Shown piece by piece: positions 17,123 to 24,992 of a stretch of DNA of 64,000 nt. The notes under the pieces are model-generated. The model was not told the origin of the DNA and ran no database searches. It saw only the letters and a list, made by a program, of their open reading frames with translations. Each line of letters starts with the position of its first letter. Position 1 is the first letter of the stretch. The DNA is from Streptomyces bambusae. Its GTDB lineage: Bacteria; Actinomycetota; Actinomycetes; Streptomycetales; Streptomycetaceae. The stretch is from assembly GCF_020532645.1 (NCBI RefSeq), contig NZ_JAJAUZ010000018.1, forward strand, positions 61,509 through 125,508. The letters run 5' to 3'. The position numbers were made by a program, and so were the translations under genes.

Positions 17123-18088
17123 CTACGGCGCGACCACGACCTCCTGGGCGGCGGCCGTCGTGCCGGCGAGCAGCGGGGCGTCCACCGGCACGTTGCGCTT
17201 CACCAGCGCCAGCGCGATCGGGCCGAGTTCGTGGTGGCGGGCGGCGGTGGTGACGAAGCCGAGCTGGCGGCCCTCCGCGCCGTCCGCGGCCAGCCGCACC
17301 GGGGTGCCGTGGCCGGGCAGCAGCACCTCGCTGCCGTCGAGGTGCAGGAAGACCAGGCGGCGCGGCGGCTTCCCCAGGTTGTGGACGCGCGCGACGGTCT
17401 CCTGGCCGCGGTAGCAGCCTTTCTGGAGGTGCACGGCGGTGCCGATCCAGCCCAGCTCGTGCGGGATCGTCCGGTGGTCCGTCTCCAGTCCCAGCCGCGG
17501 CCGGTGGCCCTCCACGCGCAGCGCCTCGTACGCGAGCAGGCCGGCGACGGGGCCGTGCGCGGCGGCGAACTCCTCCAGCCGCTCGCGCGGCAGGAACACG
17601 TCCCGGCCGTACGGGGTCTCCCGGACGACCAGCTCCTTCGGCACCTCGGCGGTGGAGCCGGCGGGCAGGTGCACGACGGCGGTGTCGGCGGTGCGGTCGG
17701 CGATCTCGACCCGGTAGAAGAACTTCATCGACTCCAGGTAGCCGAGCAGCGCCTCCTGGGTGCCGGGCTCCACGTGCGCCCACACGGTCTCGCCGTCGTC
17801 GACGAGGTAGAGGGCGTGCTCGATGTGGCCGTTCGCGGAGAGGATCAGCGCTTCGGTGGCCTGGTGCGCGGGCAGGTCGGTGACGTGCTGGGTGAGCAGC
17901 AGGTGCAGCCAGCTCAGCCGTTCCGGTCCGGTGACGGTGACGACCCCGCGGTGGGAGAGGTCGACGAACCCGCGGCCGTCGGCCAGAGAGCGCTGCTCTC
18001 GGAACAGATCACCGTAATGGGCCGCGACGGCCTCGTCACGGCCTTCGGCCGCCACGGCGCCGGGCAGGGCAAGCAAAGGGCTGGTCAT
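17123..18088 (-). CDS. ygfZ: YgfZ/GcvT-domain folate-binding protein
   Basis: A 321-residue tetrahydrofolate-binding protein of the CAF17/YgfZ family, which supports maturation or repair of iron-sulfur enzymes. The family signature KGCYRGQE with its key cysteine is present about residue 220. N- and C-terminal GcvT-like domains are both complete. Start ATG at 18088; the nur stop lies 66 bp further upstream on the same strand, outside this gene's coding sequence. Confidence 0.92.
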   Translation of the reverse strand: MTSPLLALPGAVAAEGRDEAVAAHYGDLFREQRSLADGRGFVDLSHRGVVTVTGPERLSWLHLLLTQHVTDLPAHQATEALILSANGHIEHALYLVDDGETVWAHVEPGTQEALLGYLESMKFFYRVEIADRTADTAVVHLPAGSTAEVPKELVVRETPYGRDVFLPRERLEEFAAAHGPVAGLLAYEALRVEGHRPRLGLETDHRTIPHELGWIGTAVHLQKGCYRGQETVARVHNLGKPPRRLVFLHLDGSEVLLPGHGTPVRLAADGAEGRQLGFVTTAARHHELGPIALALVKRNVPVDAPLLAGTTAAAQEVVVAP

Positions 18089-18153
18089 GCGTCCAAGCGT
18101 ACGACCGGCCGCGAGCGGCGGTGCGGCGGCCCGGACACGCCCCTGGGCAGGCC

Positions 18154-18591
18154 CTACGAAGGCTCCGGCGGCTTGCCCGCCGCGCAGTCCCTGCACCGGC
18201 CGAAGATCGCGAAGTGCTTCATGTCGGTGTCGAACCCGAACGTGTCGCGCAGCTTCGCCGTGAAGTCGGCGGCGATCTCCAGATCGGCCTCGATCACCCC
18301 GGTGCAGTCGCGGCACACCAGGTGGATGTGGTGGTGCCGGTCGGCCAGGTGGTAGGTCGGCGCGCCGTGCCCGAGGTGGGCGTGCGAGACGAGGCCCAGC
18401 TCCTCCAGCAGCTCCAGGGTCCGGTACACGGTGGAGACGTTCACGCCGGAGGCGGTCTTGCGGACCTCGGCGAGGATCGCGTCCGGGGTCGCGTGCTCCA
18501 GGGTGTCGACCGCTTCGAGCACCAGTTGCCGCTGCGGCGTCAGCCGGTACCCGCGCTGCCGCAGATCGCTCTTCCAGTCGGTGGTCACCAC
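18154..18591 (-). CDS. nur: Nickel-responsive Fur-family regulator Nur
   Basis: A 145-residue Fur-family repressor. The winged helix (about 10-75) contains TPQRQLVLEAV and STVYRTLELL. The nickel-site histidines H70, H72 and H126 and the second-site H33, H86, H88 and H90 of S. coelicolor Nur are all present, as are two CRDC zinc pairs (C93/C96, C133/C136). Nur controls nickel uptake and the switch between Ni- and Fe-superoxide dismutase; neither target is in this window. Two tandem GTG codons make the start ambiguous by one residue. Confidence 0.95.
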   Translation of the reverse strand: MVTTDWKSDLRQRGYRLTPQRQLVLEAVDTLEHATPDAILAEVRKTASGVNVSTVYRTLELLEELGLVSHAHLGHGAPTYHLADRHHHIHLVCRDCTGVIEADLEIAADFTAKLRDTFGFDTDMKHFAIFGRCRDCAAGKPPEPS

Positions 18592-18623
18592 GCACCCAGT
18601 CTAGGCGGCACGCGGGGATGCGG

Positions 18624-18653
18624 AAGGGGATCACGGAGGCCCGTGATCCCCTT
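18624..18653. terminator. Terminator between the nitrobindin-like gene and nur
   Basis: Perfect 13-bp stem (18624-18636 with 18641-18653) and a 4-base loop. It separates the nitrobindin-like transcript from nur. Confidence 0.8.
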
Positions 18654-18665
18654 GCCGGTGCTGTC

Positions 18666-18710
18666 CGGTGCGGTGCCGTGCGGTGCGGTGCCGTGCGGTG
18701 CCGTGCGGCG
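18666..18710 (+). repeat. 5-bp periodic CGGTG/CCGTG tract
   Basis: Nine 5-bp units of CGGTG or CCGTG, with a 15-bp higher-order pattern, between the hairpin and the nitrobindin-like stop codon. A simple slippage repeat. Confidence 0.85.
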
Positions 18711-18712
18711 GA

Positions 18713-19285
18713 TCAGCGGAAGAAGGCGATGCCGTCGTCCGGCATGTCCGGGAGGTTGCGCGCCATGTCGGCGATCTCCTCCGGGGTGACGACCTTCTTC
18801 AGCTGGGCGGACATGTACGGCCGCAGCTCGACGTCGGGGGTGGCCTTCTCGCCCACCCACATCAGGTCGCTCTTGACGTAGCCGTAGAGGCGCTTGCCGC
18901 CGCTGTACGGGCCCGAGGCGGCGGTGCGGGCGACCGCGTCGGTGGCGACGTCGATCTGCGGCTTCTGGTCGGCGAGCTGCCCGTACCAGACCTCGACGAC
19001 GCCCTGGTCGCGGACCATGACGATCTCGACGTTGCGGTCCTTGTCGATGCGCCAGTAGCCGGACTCCGACTCCAGCGGACGCACCTTGTTGCCCTCGGCG
19101 TCGAGGACCCAGCTGTGCGAGGTGTACTCCAGGAAGTCCCGGCCGTCGTGGCTGAAGACGACCTCCTGGCCGAAGTTGCACTTCTCGTCGCCGGGGAAGT
19201 CGAAGACGCCCGCGCCCTCCCAGGTGCCGAGGAGGAAGGCGAGCGGGACGAGACCCGGGTTCAGGTCGGAGGGGATCTGGATCAT
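18713..19285 (-). CDS. Nitrobindin-like heme-binding beta-barrel protein
   Basis: A 190-residue protein of the nitrobindin/FABP-like family (DUF1794). The barrel signature GTWEGAG is at residues 20-26 and a C-terminal LYGYVKSDLMWV strand follows. Family members bind ferric heme and react with nitric oxide or peroxynitrite; the proximal histidine cannot be placed confidently here. ATG at 19285. Confidence 0.88.
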   Translation of the reverse strand: MIQIPSDLNPGLVPLAFLLGTWEGAGVFDFPGDEKCNFGQEVVFSHDGRDFLEYTSHSWVLDAEGNKVRPLESESGYWRIDKDRNVEIVMVRDQGVVEVWYGQLADQKPQIDVATDAVARTAASGPYSGGKRLYGYVKSDLMWVGEKATPDVELRPYMSAQLKKVVTPEEIADMARNLPDMPDDGIAFFR

Positions 19286-19341
19286 GGGTGGCAGCTCAGG
19301 CGATCTGTCGGGTGCGGAGGGGGTCCGGGGCGGTCAGCTGC

Positions 19342-19443
19342 TCAGCGCTGACCCTGGTACAGCTTCTTCACGGCCAGGCCGGAGAAGGCGAGAACGCCGA
19401 CGCAGACCAGGACCAGCAGGGAGGTGAAGACTGCCTCAAGCAC
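19342..19443 (-). CDS. 33-residue single-pass membrane protein
   Basis: A GTG-initiated reading frame with one hydrophobic helix (TSLLVLVCVGVLAFSGLAV, residues 7-25) and a basic tail KKLYQGQR. A GAGGAG ribosome-binding site lies 7 bp upstream. It sits 56 bp upstream of the nitrobindin-like gene, on the same strand. The composition and ribosome-binding site argue that it is real. Function unknown. Confidence 0.7.
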   Translation of the reverse strand: MLEAVFTSLLVLVCVGVLAFSGLAVKKLYQGQR

Positions 19444-19559
19444 GGGGTGCTCCTCGGAGGATTCGTCGGGGTCCCCCCGGACGGAGCCGGCGGGAGGTAC
19501 GGGCCGGTCCCCAAGCCTACTGGTCCGGGGCCCGGCCCTCTCTGCGAGGTGGGCGGCAG

Positions 19560-20465
19560 TCAGCCGAGCAGCTGGTTCTGCAGCACCACGGTCTGGTGGA
19601 ACGGCACCATCGGGACCCCGCCGCTGCGCCGCGCCACGATCAGCGCCTGCACGTCACCCGCCTGGATGCAGGCCGCCCGGGCGTGCTCGGGCCCGGTGGG
19701 GGCGGACTCCTCGTAGACGCCGATCTCGACGTCCGTGTTGCGGGTGACGAAGTTCTGGTCGGACTTCGTCTCCGTCCACGCCAGGTCGAGCTGGAGCTCT
19801 TCGGTGCCCGCGAGGGTCATCTGCCGGGCGCAGCCGGTCCAGGCCGCGGCGGCCTGCTCGCCGGGGAAGCGGATCAGGTAGATCCGGGTGCGGGTGCCGT
19901 CGGGCATGGTCCAGCCGCGGGCGGCCACGTGCCGGACGCCCTCGTCGACCAGGGACTGCCGGGTCGCCGCCCGTTCGTCGGCGGCGTACTCGGACAGCAA
20001 CTGCCCGAGCGTGACCTCCTGGGACACGTCGGCACGGCCCTTGTCCGCCTTGGCCCGGGCCAGCCGGCCGGGCTCGGCGCCGGCGGGGGCGGGCAGCAGC
20101 AGGCCGCCCAGGTCCGCGTAGTGGACGTTCGCCTCGTTGTCCTCGGCGAAGGGCAGCGGTGCACCGGCCGGTACCGGCGGCTTGACCAGCTCGGGGTACG
20201 GCCATCGGCCGTCGGCGAGGGTGCCGAGGCCGGGCAGGTCGGTGCGCTCGCGCTCGCCGATCCCGTACGCGACTCCGCTGCCGGCGGCGCCGAAGACGAG
20301 CACGGCGGCGGTCCAGCGCAGCGCCGCGCGCAGGATGCGGCGGTCGCGCGGCGGCTTGGCGGTGGCCACGGGCCCGGCCGGCCCGGCCACGGCTTCGGCC
20401 ACGGGTTCAGCCACGGGTTCAGCCACGGCCGGCTCGGCCACGTCGGTCGTGTTCTGGTCGCTCAC
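19560..20465 (-). CDS. Membrane-anchored protein, third of a three-gene operon
   Basis: A 301-residue protein. Disordered N-terminus with an AEPVAEPVAEAVAG repeat, one membrane helix (about 51-70), then an extracytoplasmic domain of about 230 residues. It overlaps the preceding gene by 4 bp. The three operon members share the plan: cytosolic tail or none, one helix, external alpha/beta domain of similar size. They look like diverged paralogues. No known family is recognised. GTG start at 20465. Confidence 0.82.
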   Translation of the reverse strand: MSDQNTTDVAEPAVAEPVAEPVAEAVAGPAGPVATAKPPRDRRILRAALRWTAAVLVFGAAGSGVAYGIGERERTDLPGLGTLADGRWPYPELVKPPVPAGAPLPFAEDNEANVHYADLGGLLLPAPAGAEPGRLARAKADKGRADVSQEVTLGQLLSEYAADERAATRQSLVDEGVRHVAARGWTMPDGTRTRIYLIRFPGEQAAAAWTGCARQMTLAGTEELQLDLAWTETKSDQNFVTRNTDVEIGVYEESAPTGPEHARAACIQAGDVQALIVARRSGGVPMVPFHQTVVLQNQLLG

Positions 20466-21202
20466 ACGGACTCCCCGGGGGACTTCAGGTGGTCGAGCTG
20501 GTCCGCCAGCAGGCCGAGCGCGGCCTTGGGGTCGAAGGGCTTGGCCCCGGAGGCCTCGAACGAGACGAGGGTGCCTTCGGTGTACGCCGAGCAGAAGAGC
20601 GAGTCCACGCCCTCGCCCTTCTTGCCCTCCGGGCCGTCGGCGGGGACGAGCGCCACCTGCACGCAGGAGGCCTCGGGGTGGCCCTCGACCTTGCGGGTCT
20701 TGCCCTCGCCTTCCTTGGCGACGAGCTTCAGCACGCGCTCCGAGAACCGGCTGAACTCCGCCAGCCCCTTGCCCTCCGCGCGGATCACCCGGACCTCGGC
20801 CGCGTAGCCGTTGACGTCCAGGTAGCTGCGGCCGGCGGTACCGGTCAGCTTGAGGCGGTCGAGGATGCGGTCGCGCTGCTTGCGCTCGGCGGCGCGCATG
20901 CCCTTCCGCTCCTCCTTGATGCGCTCCACGGCCACCGGGCCGGACAGCGCGTACTCGCTGCCGTCCTCCCCCAGGTCGGGACCGGGCCGTACGCCGTACG
21001 GCCGGGGCAGCAGCAGCTTGCGCAGCTCGCCCTCCGGGACGGACGGCGGCGTGGGCGCGGCCGTGGGACGGGCCTCGGCGGTCCGCCAATAGCGGGTCTC
21101 GGCGGTCCGGTCGGCGCCGTCGAGTGCGATCACGCCCCAGGTGCCGGCGCCGGCGAGGGCGCCGAGGCCGAGGGCGCCCGCGATCAGGGTCTTGTGCTTC
21201 AC
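20462..21202 (-). CDS. Membrane-anchored protein, second of a three-gene operon
   Basis: A 246-residue protein with an N-terminal membrane helix (about 5-27) immediately after the start and an external domain rich in Lys/Glu. It has the same size and plan as the proteins on either side and 4-bp overlaps with both. GTG start. A weak sequence resemblance (GYAAEVRVIRAEG, SFEASG) to its neighbours is seen by eye only. Function unknown. Confidence 0.82.
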   Translation of the reverse strand: MKHKTLIAGALGLGALAGAGTWGVIALDGADRTAETRYWRTAEARPTAAPTPPSVPEGELRKLLLPRPYGVRPGPDLGEDGSEYALSGPVAVERIKEERKGMRAAERKQRDRILDRLKLTGTAGRSYLDVNGYAAEVRVIRAEGKGLAEFSRFSERVLKLVAKEGEGKTRKVEGHPEASCVQVALVPADGPEGKKGEGVDSLFCSAYTEGTLVSFEASGAKPFDPKAALGLLADQLDHLKSPGESV

Positions 21203-22068
21203 AGACGCTCCAGCTGCTTCTTCGCCAGGTTCCGGACGGTGCTCTCGGAGATCGAGCCGCGGTTGTCCCAGAACCAGATGTCCATCACGACGTCGCCGCG
21301 CCGGGCCACGGCCCGGGCCTGCCGGACCGGCAGGTAGCCGGCCTCCTTGTCGGCCTTGGAGTACACCCAGTACGCGCCGTTGGCGACGTCGGCGCCGGGG
21401 ACGGCCTTGCCGAGGTTGTCGGCGTAGTCGTCCTCGTCCATGTAGGAGGCCTGGTCGTCCTGGAAGTGTTCGGCGCCGTCGCGGTCGCGGAACTGCACGA
21501 GCCGCACGGTCACGGTCAGGCGGCCCTTCTCCAGCCACTCGGTCAGCGCGACCCGGCGGATGCCGTCGGCCTGGAGGTCGTCGAACATGCTGCCGGGATA
21601 GTCGAAGAAGTCCGTCACGTAGGCCGGTACGCCCATGTCGGCCGGCGCGATGCCGGTCTTGGCCCCGGCGGGCGCCTTGACGAGCAGCTTGGCAAGCGGG
21701 CCGTCCGTCGGGTGCCAGCGGTTCGCGTTCACCGAACGGTTCGTGGTCGCGTCGCCCGGCGCGCGCAGCTTCGGATGCGGCAGCTGCTGCTGCGCCAGCG
21801 GCGGCAGGGGCGTCGGGGCGCGGTCGTACTGGAGGGCGTAGCCGGTGGCCGTGCCGGCGAGGGTGCCGAGGGCGGCTGCGGCGGCGATCAGGGCGGTGGT
21901 GCGGCCCCGGCGCCGCGGCGGACGCAGCGAAGTCGGCTCGACGGGCTCCACCGGATCGTTCGCATCAGGAAACTCATCCGGGAATGTCGGACTTTCCGGT
22001 TCCGCACCCACCTCCTCCGATGTGCGCTGGTCAGGCAGGGTCTGATCTGATTGCAAGGGTCCCCCCAC
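21199..22068 (-). CDS. Membrane-anchored protein, first of a three-gene operon
   Basis: A 289-residue protein: acidic, disordered cytosolic tail (1-50), basic stretch RPPRRRGR, membrane helix (about 58-80) and external domain (about 85-289). Heads the operon of three similarly built proteins. The GTG start at 22068 has no clear ribosome-binding site; internal alternatives are not better. Function unknown. Confidence 0.8.
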   Translation of the reverse strand: MGGPLQSDQTLPDQRTSEEVGAEPESPTFPDEFPDANDPVEPVEPTSLRPPRRRGRTTALIAAAAALGTLAGTATGYALQYDRAPTPLPPLAQQQLPHPKLRAPGDATTNRSVNANRWHPTDGPLAKLLVKAPAGAKTGIAPADMGVPAYVTDFFDYPGSMFDDLQADGIRRVALTEWLEKGRLTVTVRLVQFRDRDGAEHFQDDQASYMDEDDYADNLGKAVPGADVANGAYWVYSKADKEAGYLPVRQARAVARRGDVVMDIWFWDNRGSISESTVRNLAKKQLERL

Positions 22069-22148
22069 AGGACGTTTGAGCTGCGGACTCGGTTCGTCCG
22101 CAGCCCCATCAGATCATTAGCACCTGCAAGGTGGCGCACGCACCCCGG

Positions 22149-22424
22149 TTACGGTTCGGAATCCCGCCCGGGACGTCGCTTTCCGTCCAGTTCGTCCCAC
22201 CATTCGTCGGACTGCGGATCCCCGGACGGGTCGTCCCACCAGCGGTCGTCGGGGCCCCGGCGGTTCGCGACGATCGCGGCGAACGGGGGTACCGCCATGG
22301 CGACCACGCACATGGCCACGGCCGCCTCGACCGACCACAGGCGCACGAAGGCCCAGGCGGACACGAAGAGGACCAGGCATCCGCCCATCAGCAGGAAGTA
22401 GGCGCGGCGGCGCCGGGCGTACAT
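22149..22424 (-). CDS. DUF3099 membrane protein
   Basis: A 91-residue protein with two membrane helices (about 8-28 and 33-53) after a basic MYARRRR start, then a Trp/Asp-rich tail (DDRWWDDP, DEWWDELDG). This fits actinobacterial DUF3099. A CTGGAGGT site directly precedes the ATG. Function unknown. Confidence 0.88.
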   Translation of the reverse strand: MYARRRRAYFLLMGGCLVLFVSAWAFVRLWSVEAAVAMCVVAMAVPPFAAIVANRRGPDDRWWDDPSGDPQSDEWWDELDGKRRPGRDSEP

Positions 22425-22472
22425 ACCTCCAGCGTAGGCCCGGCGGCGCGCGCACGGCCCCGGACGGCGCGA

Positions 22473-22521
22473 AGGGCCGCACCCCGTTCCAGTGGCGTCC
22501 AACCCCCTGGGGTGCGGCCCT
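22473..22521. terminator. Terminator after DUF1416
   Basis: 13-bp perfect stem (22473-22485 with 22509-22521) with a 23-base loop, just past the DUF1416 stop. Confidence 0.7.
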
Positions 22522-22556
22522 CCGGCCGGTCAAACAGTGCTGCCCGAGGGGCAGTC

Positions 22557-22847
22557 TCAGACGGCGATCGCGACGTCCGTCACGCCACCGGTCTCCACGA
22601 CCACGACCTTGCGGTCCGCGGTGCCGCCGGGCACGAGCGCCCGCAGGGTCCACTCGCCCTCGGCCGCATAGAAGCGGAACTGGCCGGTCGCCGAGGTCGG
22701 GACCTCGGCGGTGAACTCGCCGCCGCCGTCCAGCAGTCGCACGTAACCGACGACGGGCTCGCCGTCCTTGGTCACCTGGCCCTGGATCGTGGTCTCACCG
22801 GGCTTGATCGTCGAGGCGTCGGGGCCGCCTGCCTGCGCTCCACACAT
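22557..22847 (-). CDS. DUF1416 protein linked to thiosulfate sulfurtransferase
   Basis: A 96-residue protein starting MCGAQAGGPD, with a single beta-sandwich (transthyretin/carboxypeptidase-regulatory-like) domain: TTIQGQVTKDGEPVVGYVRLL is the core strand pair. It follows cysA by 34 bp in the same direction, the usual actinobacterial pairing. Function unknown; presumed to assist sulfur transfer. Confidence 0.92.
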   Translation of the reverse strand: MCGAQAGGPDASTIKPGETTIQGQVTKDGEPVVGYVRLLDGGGEFTAEVPTSATGQFRFYAAEGEWTLRALVPGGTADRKVVVVETGGVTDVAIAV

Positions 22848-22881
22848 GTCTCTGTCCTGTCCTAGAGAGCGAAGAAGGTGA

Positions 22882-23727
22882 TTACTTGTTGGCGCCGAGC
22901 TCGATCGGCACGCCGACCAGGGAGCCGTACTCGGTCCACGAGCCGTCGTAGTTCTTGACGTTCTCCTGGCCGAGCAGCTCGTGCAGGACGAACCAGGTCA
23001 GCGCGGAGCGCTCGCCGATGCGGCAGTACGCGATGGTGTCCTGCGCCAGGTCGACCTGCTCGGCCTCGTAGAGCGCGGTCAGCTCTTCGTCGGACTTGAA
23101 CGTGCCGTCGTCGTTGGCGTTCTTCGACCACGGGATGTTGCGGGCGCTCGGCACGTGGCCGGGGCGCTGCGACTGCTCCTGCGGGAGGTGGGCCGGCGCG
23201 AGCAGCTTGCCGCTGAACTCGTCGGGCGACCGGACGTCGACCAGGTTCTTGCTGCCGATCGCGGCGACGACGTCGTCGCGGAAGGCGCGGATCGAGGTGT
23301 CCTGGGCCTGGGCCTTGTACGCGGTGGCCGGGCGCTGCGGGACCTCGGAGCCGTCGACCAGGTCGCGGGAGTCGAGCTCCCACTTCTTGCGGCCGCCGTC
23401 GAGGAGCTTCACGTCCTGGTGGCCGTAGAGCTTGAAGTACCAGTAGGCGTAGGAGGCGAACCAGTTGTTGTTGCCGCCGTACAGGACGACGGTGTCGTCG
23501 TTGCCGATGCCCTTGGCGGACAGGAGCTTCTCGAAGCCCTCCTGGTCCACGAAGTCGCGGCGGACCGGGTCCTGGAGGTCCTTCTTCCAGTCGATCCGTA
23601 CGGCGTTGCGGATGTGGTTCTTGTCGTACGCGGACGTGTCTTCGTCCACCTCCACGACGACGACGTTGGCGTCGTCCAGGTGGGCCTCGACCCAGTCGGC
23701 GTCGACGAGGACGTCGCTGCGGCTCAT
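22882..23727 (-). CDS. cysA: Thiosulfate sulfurtransferase (rhodanese)
   Basis: A 281-residue two-domain rhodanese (about 1-125 and 150-281). The catalytic cysteine is in the loop AYCRIGERSA of the second domain, a CRxGxR thiosulfate-type loop; the first domain is inactive. It transfers sulfane sulfur from thiosulfate. A GGAGGAG site precedes the ATG. A leader-peptide gene of the kind linked to sulfur metabolism lies 180 bp upstream on the same strand. Confidence 0.95.
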   Translation of the reverse strand: MSRSDVLVDADWVEAHLDDANVVVVEVDEDTSAYDKNHIRNAVRIDWKKDLQDPVRRDFVDQEGFEKLLSAKGIGNDDTVVLYGGNNNWFASYAYWYFKLYGHQDVKLLDGGRKKWELDSRDLVDGSEVPQRPATAYKAQAQDTSIRAFRDDVVAAIGSKNLVDVRSPDEFSGKLLAPAHLPQEQSQRPGHVPSARNIPWSKNANDDGTFKSDEELTALYEAEQVDLAQDTIAYCRIGERSALTWFVLHELLGQENVKNYDGSWTEYGSLVGVPIELGANK

Positions 23728-23907
23728 GGTGTTCTCCTCCGGGGCAGTGTGCGGCGGGGTGGTGCAGATGCTGCGGGTGCTGCGTGGTGCATCGCGTAGC
23801 ACGGAAGGCGCGCGGCCGTCGTGCGCGGGGAGGCGGCAGGGCGGGGCGGCGGTGCGGTCACGCGGGGAGGGCCGGGAAACGGCCTGATGGGACGGGAGCG
23901 GCTGGGC

Positions 23908-23991
23908 TCACATCGAGCGACACAGCATGGCGGCGACGCGGCACAGGTCTACTGCCCGCCGCTTCGTGAGGTCCGCCTGCTGTCGCTTCAT
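23908..23991 (-). CDS. Sulfur-metabolism leader peptide
   Basis: A 27-residue reading frame beginning MKRQQADLTKRRAVDL and ending CRVAAMLCRSM. The pattern (K/R)R-x-V-D-L-x-R-V-x-x-x-L-C-R matches the short putative leader peptides found upstream of sulfur-assimilation operons in actinobacteria (recalled). Two LCR/DLCR cysteine codons near the end would let ribosome stalling sense cysteinyl-tRNA. It lies between the promoter region and cysA. No strong ribosome-binding site. Between it and cysA, GGCCG at 23870-23874 pairs with CGGCC at 23880-23884. Confidence 0.75.
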   Translation of the reverse strand: MKRQQADLTKRRAVDLCRVAAMLCRSM

Positions 23992-24020
23992 GTCATGGAT
24001 CGTAGGGACGAATCGGTGGG

Positions 24021-24052
24021 CCTGTCACCGTTGTGTCATATAGCGAGACAGG
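24021..24052 (-). promoter_or_regulatory. Candidate promoter/operator for the leader-cysA operon
   Basis: CCTGTC (24021-24026) and GACAGG (24047-24052) form an inverted repeat enclosing an AT-rich TATA-like stretch at 24038-24043, with a nested TGTC-N9-GACA. It lies about 30 bp upstream of the leader-peptide start. The symmetric layout around a possible -10 suggests a repressor site. Confidence 0.4.
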
Positions 24053-24188
24053 ATCGTCCGGATTCCGGGATGGAATACTGTTTCCGCCGGCTTTCCCGGG
24101 GCTTCCGGTCATCCGGACGGCCCAGTTCATCTGCGGTGCGGACCTCTTCGTCTCACTATGCGGCCAAGGGGTGTCCGGCGCCGCTCCG

Positions 24189-24908
24189 TCACTTCCCGAG
24201 GAGGACGTCCTCGCCCGTCAGGGTGGCCCGTACGCCGTCCGCGCCGGTGGTCACCTTCCCGAGCCGCAGCCCCTCCGGCAGGCCCGCGATCCGGTGGTCG
24301 AAGTCCGTTTTGGAGCGCACGAGTTGCTCGATCCCGGGCAGGCCCGCACCGGGCACCTCGGTGGCGTGCACCCGGACCGTGCGGCCGTCGCCGAGCAGCC
24401 TGACCGTCGAGATCACGCTCGGGGACAGGCTCCGTCCGAAAACGCCGATGGTGGTGGACACCTTGAGGGTGCCCGGGGTGCCGCCGTACCCGACGGTGAC
24501 CGCTGTGCCGGCGGCCTTCGACAGGTCCGCGTACGAGATGAACGCCTCGCCGTCCGCGCGGGCCGCCCGGCCCGCCGACCAGCTGCCGTCGAGCCGTACG
24601 TCGTGGAAGCGGGCGTCGATCCGGGTGATCCGCACCTGCCGGCCCGAGCTGCCGCTCGACCGGACCCCGGCCAGCGTGGCGTCCACCCGGTCGAGCCGGT
24701 CCGACAGCGCCTGGGTGAGGAACGGGAAGCCGGTGATCTCCACCTCGGTCTCCCCGGCCCGGGCCCCGTGTTCGAGCCGGACCGCCGCCTCGATGCGGCC
24801 CTCGGCCCGGGCGGCTGCGAACCGGTCCGCCCCGACGAGCAGCGCCGCGAGGACCACCCCCACGATCCCGACGATCAGCAATACGCGCTTGGAGCGCAGT
24901 GGACGCAC
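24189..24908 (-). CDS. DUF2993 (LmeA-like) protein
   Basis: A 239-residue protein with an N-terminal membrane anchor or signal (about 8-28) and an external DUF2993 domain with the signature ITGFPFLTQALSDRLDRVD. Mycobacterial LmeA, a family member, binds phosphoinositides in the envelope; function here is unknown. The GTG start has a GGGGGGAAG site. Confidence 0.88.
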   Translation of the reverse strand: MRPLRSKRVLLIVGIVGVVLAALLVGADRFAAARAEGRIEAAVRLEHGARAGETEVEITGFPFLTQALSDRLDRVDATLAGVRSSGSSGRQVRITRIDARFHDVRLDGSWSAGRAARADGEAFISYADLSKAAGTAVTVGYGGTPGTLKVSTTIGVFGRSLSPSVISTVRLLGDGRTVRVHATEVPGAGLPGIEQLVRSKTDFDHRIAGLPEGLRLGKVTTGADGVRATLTGEDVLLGK

Positions 24909-24946
24909 GGCTTCCCCCCTGGTGCCTGGGCGTTGTCTGGATACGG

Positions 24947-24990
24947 GTACGGGCCCGCCCCGGCCTGGTCTGCCGGGGGCGGGCCCGTAC
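24947..24990. terminator. Terminator after the repeat-rich membrane protein gene
   Basis: An 18-bp stem with one bulged G (24947-24964 with 24972-24990) just past the stop at 24993. Confidence 0.8.
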
Positions 24991-24992
24991 GG

